The position numbers and the translations under genes are program-made. Shown one piece after another: positions 21,422 through 33,400 of a stretch of 64,000 bases of DNA. The number at the start of each line of letters is the position of its first letter. Position 1 is the first letter of the stretch. Source of the stretch: Bedellia somnulentella (taxonomy: Eukaryota > Arthropoda > Insecta > Lepidoptera > Bedelliidae); NCBI GenBank assembly GCA_963576735.1, contig OY755170.1:27202875-27266874 (forward strand). The letters are read 5' to 3'. Under the pieces are notes generated by a model. The model was not told where the DNA came from, searched no databases, and saw only the letters and a program-made list of their open reading frames with translations.

Positions 21422-24400
21422 GTGGGTCCCCTCATTTGACAGGTTTTAGGTGCCGTAGCGGAATACAGAATGGTGGAACGGGGATCCTGTTTCCATAGTA
21501 TAACATTGAAAACTGCATTGATGGCGATGGTTTTATATTTTATGGAGGAATTTCGGATTGTTAAGAGAATACATTCAAGGGATTTATGGTGACTTGGACC
21601 AACGTATATGTGTGTATCTGAATGCAGTCCATAAAATGTTGTGCAAACGATGGATTCTCGCGAAGAAAAGTGATATTTTACTATTAAATATACACAGTAA
21701 CAGGAATGTGAGGATCATTATAGCTCGAGGGCTGAAGTATTAATTACTCGAGACGAATCTAGGTATTAAGAAAAATATAGACGTTGTTTTTCTCTTAAAT
21801 CAAAGGGAACAAAGCATGTTTACTTAGCTCCATATTACCAACTGTCAAGAGACTATTCATTGCTCGAGACGCATCTAGGAATTACTGGAAACTTAGACGT
21901 TGTTTTTCACGTTAATTGAAGAAAACAATACGTTTACTTAGCATCAAATTACCAACTGTCAAGAAATTCTCTTGTCATGGTGAAGTTTGTAAAAGAAAAT
22001 CCTTACTTGAGGCGAGAACAATAGTATTCTCAAATGAATAGAAACGTATAAAATTTCTATATTCCATACAACAAAAGAAATATTAGCGAACATATAGCTT
22101 TACAAAACTAAAGTATAATTTACGCTCTTATCACTAAAATACCACCAGACGACAATAAGGGCACAAACGTAGCTGAAATTCAAAAGCTTTTATATATTTG
22201 TGTTAGATGTTGGGTGCTCCATTTTTATTAGCAACTATATTTTCATAGATACAAAATTCTACGACGAAATAAAACTTCGATCCATCATATCATAGGAATG
22301 ATACAACGAATAAAGTACTCGAAGCTGGCTCTATCTATTAATACCGCCCTATCCAGTCACTGGGTGAAACCACAACGATCACATCTATATCCCACTGTAA
22401 CAGGAATAAATATAATTCTTCTCGTGGTTTAAAAATGCAATTAAAAACTAAAAAACTCATTACATGGCCCTTTTATCGTGAGTTTTTTTTAGAGACTATA
22501 AAGTCTGAGCGCACGTTTGAAACCTAGTATACCTTTCTTCGAATCCAGGAGGTACTTACAACATAAATTATTGCGATTGATTCGAGTTATGTGATGTATA
22601 TTTAAAAAAAACTTAGAAAGAGCTAATATTTGTTCACATTTGGACAACAATAAATTAGAGCATGAAGAAGTAAAATAAATATTGATATAATTTAATTAAT
22701 AGGTACTTTATCATATAACAAGTTATCCGATTGTTTTTAAAACTTACACGATTGATTTAAAGGGCACCTACAGTCGTTGGTGTACGCCACCACTATCACG
22801 GTGTTTATCGGAGTGTGCCAACCGCACTCGGCCAACGTTGCAGATAAAATAAACCCATTTGCGACGATTAGAAAAATGTCGAAGGCTTTCTAAAGAAGTT
22901 GGAATGCCAATGCAATTCGCTGCCAGTAAAATTTAATTATCGCTCTAGGGCCAAGCGGCTAACACCAATAAAATAAACAGGATATTTTTCTATTAATCGT
23001 TAATAACTAGAAAATATTTCATTGCTGAACCGTTCCTTTAGTAAATGCTTACAAAAGTTAGAATCGGCTTCCGATTCTGCGTTATTAAAAGCCATTTACT
23101 AGTTTACTAATATTATTCAATCATTTCTAGAAATTCATATAGCTGTTGAGTTAATATTGCAGCCAACCGAATGAAACATTACTCAACGTCGAACTTCAAA
23201 TATGTCCAGGTTGAATTTCTAGTTCGGTAGCTCAAATATTGAGTCCGTCTCGTGTCAGCAACAAATTAATGTCAAATATGATTCTGAAGTATGAGAGTAT
23301 CAGGTGAGCGGCTGATGTGGCTGGGGACCGGACGGCAATGCAATTTGTGCGTGATGAAAGCACTAGCAATATGAGGACTTGTTACTAGCTGCAACCAAAT
23401 ATTAGGTACAATATATTGCTTAGAATTAGTTCTGGGAAATGCCAGCCGTCCAGCAAGAGAAATCACTAGGCTCAGTTGCATCGTGTCTGCATCGATGAAC
23501 CTCAATCATCTACGTGTAACAATGTCAGGTGTGACACATTGTCATTTATAAACATAGCTAACAACGTCATATTTCCCAATGGAACGTGAAGTTTAAATTT
23601 GATAATAACTCAAACAATAATGCCATATATCCTTGAAGGGATTGGCAGAGGTACTAGCACTTCTGAACATCACGTGACATTGTTCCCTGGTGTTCAGAGT
23701 ACCCACGTTTTATTTGGAAGGTCCTCTCACGTGATAGGTCCATACCTATTACCGTTCTATACGAATGCAATGTCACTGAATTTGATAATAACTATAACAA
23801 TATAAGTATCTATATACCAAACATAAAGAGAAAAAAAATGTTTATGTTTTAATAATTAGCAAATGCTTTCTTCATTAGTAAGATACAACCTTGAAAAGAA
23901 AAATTAGCTGTTTATCATCACAAAGAATGTCATATGACATGAACATAAACAGTTATATTAACCTCTTTGTAACACCTCGACAGTTTTTTTTATTTAAGAA
24001 ACATAAAATTATAAGTTGGAAAATAGAAAATACTTTCGTTTGGCGCACAGGGCAAACATTAAATTTTGATTGTCTAGTGGTCTTAAGTAACAGTTCTGCG
24101 ATCTTACAAAGGCGTTTGATTGTGCAAATCATAATATCGTATTCATAAAATTTAAACATTATGGCATTAAAGGTGACGCTCTTAAATAAATAAAAGCTTA
24201 CTTCTTAGATATAAATACATGTTTACTTAACATCAAATTACCAACTGTGAAGAAATTCTCTTTTCATGGTGAAGTTTGAAAAAGCAAATCCTTACTTGAA
24301 GCGAGAACAATAGTATTCTCAAATGAATAGAAAGGTATATAATAAAAAAATATTTATTCCAAACAGCACAAGAAATATTAGCGAACATATAGCTTTACAA

Positions 24401-27400
24401 AACAAAAGTATAATTTACGCTCTTATCACTAAAATAATACCAGACAACAATAAGGGCACAAACGTAGCTGAATTTCAAATCATTTATATATTCGTGTTAG
24501 ATGTTGGGTGCTCCATTTTCAATGGCATCTATTTTTTCATAGATACAAAACTCTACGACAAAATAAAACTTCGATCTATCATACCATAGGAATGATACAA
24601 CGAATAAACTTCTCAAAGCTAACTCTATCTATAAATCGCGTCCTATCCACAAACCACAAACCACTTCCATATCTCACTGTAACAGTAACAAATATCACAT
24701 CGATTTAAAGGGCACGTACAGTCGTTGGTGTAAGCCAGTATCGCGGTGTTTATCGGAGTATGCTAACCGCACTCGGCCAACGTTGCAGAGTGTGCCCAGG
24801 CAAAGCAATTAGTGTACGTTCGTTGTAGCATTATTAACTTACAAACCACCTTCGGCTCGTAACGAAGTTACTAGTGCAGTGATATTGAGTAGCTGGAAAC
24901 GCTCTTCCATCAACAACATGGTGGAAATAGAATTATTAACTTACAAACCACCTTCGGCTCGTAACGAAGTTACTGATGCAGTGATATTGAGTAGCTGGAA
25001 ACGCTCTTCCATCAACAACATGGTGGAAATAGATTAGAGCAACTAGTACAATACGTCGGAGTGAGGTTGAAAACTATTATTAATCAGTTTAGAAAGAACT
25101 CTATCCCGACCGACAAACGCACTTTACTAAGTGCGCTCATGCCTAATTCGATTTGCAGAGTGCACTTAAATTTTCGTATCTGTGTCACTATCGATCAGGC
25201 GAAAGTGAAAAGAGGCTTTTGGAAGGCTTTAGTAGTAGTAGATATATTGCTTTGTGCTTTCATATTGATATTAGATCAAATACAATCATATACTCACGGC
25301 TGTAAATCCCAAAAAAGGGTAACCATAGCTTCATGAATAGAAAATTTATTTGATAATTTTCTAAGGAAGGTAAGAAAGGAGAGACAATCTCTGCCTACTA
25401 AAATCGGAACCAATGGCGTAAATATGAATTTTCCAAAAGCTATTTACATTTAATGAATCTGCCATTGATAAAGTAAACCCATTTGCGACGATTAGAAATA
25501 TGTCGAAGGCTTTCTAAAGAAGTTGGAATGCCGATGCGATTCGCTGCCAGTAAAATTTAATTATCGCTCTAGGGCCAAGCGGCTAACACCAATAAAATAA
25601 ACAGGGTATTTTCTATTAATCGTTAATAACTAGAAAATATTTCTATGCTGAAGACATTCCTACAGTAAATGCTTACAAAAGTTAAGAACCAGCTTCCGTT
25701 TAAGCATGGTTAAAAGCCATTTAATAGTTTACTAATACTATTACACCATTTCTAGAAATTCAGATAGTTGTTGAGTATATATTGCAGTTTCAAGCCAACC
25801 GAATATAACATTATTCAACGTCGAACTTCAAATATGTCCAGGTTGAATTTCTAGTTCGGAAGCTTGAATATTGAGTACGTCTCGTGTCAGCAACAAAATT
25901 AATGTCAAATATGATTCTGAAGTATGAGAGTATCAGGTGAGCGGCTGATGTGACTGGGGACCGGACGGCGATCCAATTTGTGCGTGATGAAAGCACTAGC
26001 AATATGAGGACTTGTAACTAGCTGCAACCAAATATTCGGTACAATGTATTGCGTAGAATTAGTTCTAGGAAATGTCAGCCGCCGAGCAAGAGAAATCACT
26101 AGGCTCAGTTGCATCGTGCCTGCATCGAGGAACTTCAATCATCTACGTGTAACAATGTCAGATGTCACACATTCTCATTTATAAACATAAATAACACTGT
26201 CATATTTCAAAAGGTATTGGCAGAGGTACTAATACTTAAAATAAAATAAAATAAAATAATCATTTATTTCAAAGTAAAAAGATAAATCTTTGTTTTTTGA
26301 ACATCAAAATTCAACTTAATACTAAGTTTACTTCGGATTCGGAAGGTGTTTTGTTGAGAGAAGAACCCGTAAGAAACTCGTCAACACACATCTTTTTTTA
26401 CGTCCATTACAATTTTGGTGTTAGCCCGGAAACATCCTGCACAGAGCCCTGATGACACCAAGCCACTTCATCATTAACATTGTAATAGGCTTTCGAACTA
26501 AGATTTCTTTTAACTATTGCTTTGAATTTTGTTTCTGATAAATTTAAAATGTCCTCAGGTATTTTATTATACATTTTTACGCATAACCCCATGAAAGATG
26601 TATTTACTTTCGACAATCTGTATTTTAGTACTGAAATTTTATTGTTGTCTCTCAGGTTTCGAATATGTCTGTCACAATTTTTCACAAAAGAGGCCTGATT
26701 CTTTCTTACATACATAATATTTTCATAAATATATTGACATGGCAGCGTCATTATATTTATTGTTTTAAACAATTCCCTCAGGAAATCTCGGGATCTCAAA
26801 TTGTATATAGCTCTTATTGCTCTCTTTTGGAGAATAAATATGGAACCAACATCAGCCGCTCTGCCCCAGAGTAAAATACCGTAAGACATTACACTATGAA
26901 AATAGCTGTAATAAACTAATCGAGCTGTCTATACATCTGTCAAATGTCTTATTTTCCTAACGGCATATGCAGCACTACTTAGCCTGCCAGCTAGTGAGCT
27001 AATGTGGGGTCCCCATTGGAGCTTGGAGTCTAGAGTTATCCCTAAGAAAACTGTGTCATCCGAATAAACTATATTTTCATTATTTTAAATTATTTCTTTA
27101 TCAACGCTCTTAACATTGGGTAATACAAATTTGATGCATTTAGTTTTTTTGCCATTCAGTACAAAATTATTGGAAGCAAACCATGTTTGAATCTGTGAAA
27201 CCGTGTTATTCACCTCGTCAATGTTCTCATTATTTCTTTTAACATCAAATACTAAGGAAGTATCATCAGCAAATAACACTATCTCGGACATTTTCTCGAC
27301 CATGAACGGCAAATCATTAATATAAACCAAGAATAAAAATGGGCCCAAAATAGAACCCTGCGGAACACCCATTTTTACATGAGTACCAGGTGATATTGTA

Positions 27401-30400
27401 TTATTGATTTGCACTTTCTGTATCCGATCCGAAAAGTAAGACTTTATTAATTTAAGTGCGTCACCTTGTATGCCATAATGTTCTAATTTAATAAAAAGGA
27501 TTTCATGATCTGCACAATCAAATGCCTTCTTAAGATCGCAAAACAAACCAATAGCGTCATTTTTACGTTCCCACGAATCAAAAATATGTTTCATTAAGGC
27601 AACGCCTGCATCGGTGGTAGAGCGGCCCTTTGTAAAGCCCTTTTCTTTCCTTTATTTATTCTTTATCTATTATTAGTTATACAAGAAGATTAAAAAAAAA
27701 TATTTCCTTTATTTATTCTTTATTTATTAGTAATAATCCCCACATGAGTCATGAACAAAAACATTCTTCTTGTATAAAAATAAAGTCGAACGTAACACTT
27801 TATTTTCCAAAGTAGATTAAAATTATGAAGACCTACGATAGTTAATCATCTATAACCAATCTACAAAAAAGTTAAATAATAATAATTTATTTGCAATTAA
27901 AACCTAATACAGTCATTGCTAGAGTACAGCAAAATGAATTAATGAAAGTTATAAAGAAGGTATTTTACACATAGGTGAACATTGATGCCATAAGACACGA
28001 GAACATAAGAGTTATTTAATGTAGGGATGCAACGATACCGATACGATAATCGTATATCGGCGATTATCGTAAACCTTTACGATCATTCGTTATCGTAGAT
28101 ATTACGATACGATATTTTTACGATACATTTATTTCCAAATTTTTGAACAAGCTACAAAGTCAAGTACCTACTGAATCATCCATGTTCAAACAGAGACATG
28201 ACTTTAAGTATTAGGGGGTTTTAACACAGGATTAAGTATTGAAATGGAGGCACGGTTTGGTAACTTGGAGTCCGAAGTATAAGTAACTGTATTTGGCTAC
28301 AGCTCTGGACCCATGATCCAATTGATATACAGTAATGAGAGAAACCGATTTAAGGGAAACAACTTAAAAATGTTTTGTTTTCTGAATAAGAATTAGCCAG
28401 TAATAAATTACGACTACAAGTTAAATTAATTAATAGTCAGTAAATGTAACATATTAAACAGAAGTAAAAATTTAAATTATAAGTTAATAATGAAAATTGA
28501 TAAAATTAATAAATATATTGATTAAAAACGCATAACTTTTTTTATACTTTTACTTAGTCGTACTATAATAAAATACAACAAAGCTTCCAATAAATTTATC
28601 AAAATGATAATTAAAAAAATATCGTAATGCATTCGTATCGTAATTCGTTATCGTATTTGGCCATTACGATGCATTCGTCATTCGTATTGGTATCGAAATA
28701 AACGTATCGTTGCATCCCTAATTAAATGTTTTGTTTTAGGCTGTGCTGAAGATTGCAACGGCCTATCTCAACAAGAAGACACCACTCATTCCTGATATTA
28801 AGGTGGACGGAACTGAAGAGAAGTGGTAAGTAAGAGTGTAAAAGTAATATAAATATTTAATCATAACTTCCGGAATAGTACAACGTAGAGAATAGTGGGA
28901 ATCACCAAGTATAGGCAACAAACGAATTTGTTAACATACGTAATGCGGTAAGGATAAGTGATAACCTTCCTCCTTGGTAAAGTGAGCAATGTCATAAATG
29001 TTCAATAAAGGTTTTGTAATATAATTATGGTTATAGTTTTCAATGAGATAATTTGGTCCACTTTTGTTTTGTTCACAAAAATACAAATTTATCTTTTTAA
29101 GTCACTATTTAAGGCTGGGATCCGAAGTGAGAAGAATAAAAGAGCATGTATGAGAAGAATAATGAATGTAAGAGAAGCAAGAAAGGTTTGTCAAGATTGT
29201 GCTAAGTGGCGATCGATAGTCTCTGCCTACCCCAATGGGGGTAATGGGCGTGAGTATAAGTAAGTAAGTAAGTACGTCACTATTGTGAGTCATGTCCCCA
29301 TTTTTATTTCTTCAATTGTATTCTAGTATTCTTCATTTTTATCCTTCAATAGGAATTTGTGGAGTGTATGGCGCACGGTGCTTGAAGAGAATGAAAAGCT
29401 GGCCAAGGCCCGCCTCGCTGCTGTAGAGATTCTCCAGCAACAAATTTCAGATGATGCAAAGGTCTTGAAGCAGCACAAGGTTAACGTCGCTAAGAAGGTA
29501 TGCACTTTCTGTAACTGAGTGAAAAACCAGATCATGTATCTTTACTCAGATCAGATTTCATTCTTTATTAGAAAGATAATAACGTATTTTTATATTTTAT
29601 TTCTAGAGCTTTAGTAGAAAACATTTAAAATATTGGGGTAATTCTCCAATCCATATCCATACTAATATTATAAATGGGAAAGTGAGTTTGTTTGTTTGTT
29701 TATTTGTGACGCTTTCACGCCGCAACTACTGAACCAATTGCTTTGAAATTTTGCAGACATATAGGTAGAAGTCCAAATTAAATAATAGAGTACTTTTATC
29801 CCGGAAAAATGATATTCCCGAGGAATAACAAAAATATTGTTTACTTGCGCTGTGTGCTGTTTAAAACAAGATAATATTTAGTTCTCGAGGTATGCAAGAG
29901 ATGGCGCTGGGTATTTTTTAAAACGTGGTAACGATGTATTTTTAAGATACTGTTTAAGAAGTGGAATGATATCTAACGCTTTAGCCAGGGGCCGGAAACT
30001 TCTCGACATCCTCACTTTGTAGATTTTAGCAGCGTAACCTTCAACCTTTCAGCTGAAACCTTATAAAAAAACACGGCGTTGTTTGCATGTTTACCAATAG
30101 ATGGCGCTGTCTGAACTTTCTACATCGCGGTATGATTTCTTATTTATTAGAGTATATAAACCCAAAATCTGTAATATCTAATAAACAATAAACATGAAGT
30201 CTCGACATATGTTGTTTTTTGTCGATATTATTGAAATACTATATCAATCAAAATAACAACGAAATATCACAGTGACAGTCACTGAGTCACTGAACCGAGG
30301 TGACAAAGTCACGGTGACTTTGTCACCTCGGTTACCAAATACTATACTAATGATATGACAGTCACGCTTGGCTGTATATGTATAGTGATTTCAGTGACCT

Positions 30401-33400
30401 ATGTATAACTCCCGCGAGTTAACATGACACCTGGCTCGACAAACAACCCTCCCCCCGCTATCCCGCGCAGCGCCCCGCTCTCGCCAGTAGCGTTAGCATC
30501 TCTGGACGTGCGCAAAATGTGTCACTTCAGTGAAAAGAAAGATATATATCAATTGGGGGTACTGAAGTATATCTTTCATTTAGTTTACTAGTTCATTTAG
30601 TTCAGTTCACAAAGAGTCGAAGAGTCACTGAAGCGAGATATCTGAACTATTAGTATGTGAAGTATGATATTGATGAATTGATAAGATTCCATTCAAAAAC
30701 TACAATAACGATAATAATACATACAATATTTAGAATTTCTTTAAAATTGATATTTATTAATTAGTAGCCATGTCTATCAACCGAAATGAATAAAAAATGC
30801 TATTAAGTTCTAAAATAACATATGGGTCAAAATCAAAAGGCCAAGTTTTTTTTGAAAAAAAAAAAAGAATCGTGTAAATATTTTTTCTTAAATTTTTATT
30901 GTTTGAAAGACATAAAAACATTCAGAAAATGAGATCAGAACAGATGAACACATGAAAAATTGTTGCCGAACTTGCCTCCAAGTGGCATAGTTGTGATAAT
31001 GCTCCGTAGCACTCAACGCAATCCGAAAAAATTCCGTGCCAGTCATCATTGAAGAGTGACATGCAAAGCTGGTTAACAAATAATAATGTAAGTTATGCTG
31101 CAAATATGACAAAACCAGAGCTTTATCAAATTATAAGATTGAATAAGCCAGAAAAAAAATATGTGGTAGACGAATTATTAAGGGAGCACGGCCACGAGGT
31201 CGTACGTCTGCCACCCTACCACTGTGATCTTAATCCGATCGAATATATCTGGAATTTGATCAAACAAAGGGTGGCAGACAAAAATATCGATCAGTCGGAG
31301 AAACACATTGAAAAATTAACTAAAGAAGCGATTGTTTCCATAATTGCTGCTGACTGGAAAAAGAAGGTAAACCATGTACAGAGACTTGAAAAAGAATATT
31401 TGGTGCAAGATCGACTGCAGGAAACAAGAGAAAGGGAGTTTATTATTTCACTTGAGGGTGAAGAAAGCTCCGACAGTGAAGCGAGCGAGGGAGAAGAAAG
31501 TGACACTTCTATTATGTCAGGTATTGAAGAAATGAGTGATGTTGATGAGTAATTATCTTGAAATAAATCTATTTAATATTATATGTTTGTTTAATTTCTA
31601 TCAGAAGTTAATTATTATTATTAGAGAGGATGGATGTCAGTAAACTGGTGAAAGAGATATATAGAGCCAATGTGGAAGGTAATGTTAGTAGAGGACGACC
31701 TCGGAGGACACATTTGGATCAAATAGAAAATGTGCTCAAAAAGGCAGGTGTCCGCAGTATGAAGAATAAAAGAGCATGTATGAAAAGATTGATGGATGTA
31801 AACGAAGCCAGAGAGGTTTGCCAGGATCGTACAAAGTGGCGATCGATAGTCTCTGCCTACCCCAATGGGAACTAACGGCGTGAGAATATGTATGTATGTT
31901 AATTATTCTAGCTGTGTATATTATGTTAGCTGTGTAGTGTTGGCTTAGAATAACACTACCCCATTTCTGCCGGTGGGTGTAAGTAAGAGGCGACTAACGG
32001 TATTGGGGCTTTTTGGGCGATGCGGTTGGAGACCTATCACCAACAACTTTTATTTCACCATCTTTTCCCCACTCAATTTGCCAAAAGTGGCTGAGGAATT
32101 TCTAGTTCCTTAGCTCTGGCTACCCCTTCTAGGGATTTATAGCAGTGAGTATATGCATGTAATTATACTATTTAGTTAACGTATTTTGATAAGTTATTAC
32201 GATAGATGTAATTTGATAACTATTAATCACAAATAAATATATACAGAGTATAAAGTAATTAGTGCTACAGCCAAAGGCTTTGTACCCATTGCGAAGGCAA
32301 TGTACTCGTACCCAACATACTGAACAATATCTGATATAAAAATAAATTTGCAACTCAGTAAAAAAATAATTGTACCCCATTTAAAAAAGGTCAGCTGACT
32401 TTTATGCACTCAGTACTTTCAACAAACGTCAATCGAGCCAGGTGTCATGTTAACTCGCGGGAGTTATAACGATATTATCAAGTCACGAAAATATCTCAGG
32501 ACAATAATAATATATTTGATTCAAAATAACCTTCACTTAACACTTTTTCAGGCTTAGGACTGTATTTGTACTCACTAAGATATTCTCATTTTGAACATAG
32601 AAACTTGGTACAAAATGGTTTGGTTCATGAATCTTATGAAAAATTAAAAAGGATTTTTGAAACTCAACCCCTAAGAGGTTTATATAGTAAATGAAAGTTA
32701 ATCTAGAGATTTTTGACATTTTTGTATCTAGGAACATAAAACTTGGTGCGATTGAATTTATGAAATTCATCTATCAATCATTCATGAGTATGTACAAACG
32801 GCCATAAATTCCATAATTGGGTAGTCATTGCTTCAGAGAAAGTAATTCTTCATCCACTTTTGGAAATAGACTAGGGAAAAGGTAGTTAAATAAAGGTAAT
32901 TAGTGATGGGTCACCAACTGCATCGCCCAACAATCACTTGAAAAGCCTCAATATCCTTTGATATAAAGGATTACAACGCCCGCGGGCATATAAATATAAA
33001 AACAGAAGTTGAGATAGTGTTTCGGTATTGTGAATGTAAACCGGATGCAAAAAATGAAGTCTACGCGGACGAAGTCGCGGGCAAAAAGCTAGTAATATAT
33101 AAGGTGTACATTAACAATTGACAACTAAAAAATTCAAAAAATAAATAAAAACGGAGAGTGAAAAAAATAGCGTAATCAATTTCATCATTATCTTGATTAA
33201 TGCTGTTGATACACAGCCTCCCGCAATGACCCTGAGAGTGTCAAGTATAGCAATGCCCGCATCCATCGGCTTCCCGTAGCAATCTCTACAAAGTTTACCT
33301 TGTAGAGTCCTTGTAACTGTCTTTTGTTCGGATAGACGCCTTGACAGAACATTTGAGCCCCTTCGGCTGTACCCACAATGGTATTTGTGGCCCGAAGCAA

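Larger units (their letters stand above)
30404..32468 (+). mobile_element. Tc1/mariner-superfamily element with 36-bp inverted ends, nested insertions
   Basis: Perfect inverted ends at 30404-30439 and 32433-32468 (TATAACTCCCGCGAGTTAAC start). The outermost TATA makes the exact border and TA target duplication ambiguous by two bases. Inside are a decayed transposase (30954-31555), an RTE fragment (31621-31905) and a SINE-B (31930-32162). A GC-rich subterminal stretch (30440-30520) follows the left end. It sits in the nwk intron between exons 3 and 4. Confidence 0.88.

Noticed and set aside
31049..31552. Stand-alone 167-residue gene starting at 31049
   Set aside because: The start is a TTG within a longer decayed transposase frame. 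The upstream [14 protein letters not shown] and DNAP pieces show it is the tail of a broken transposase.
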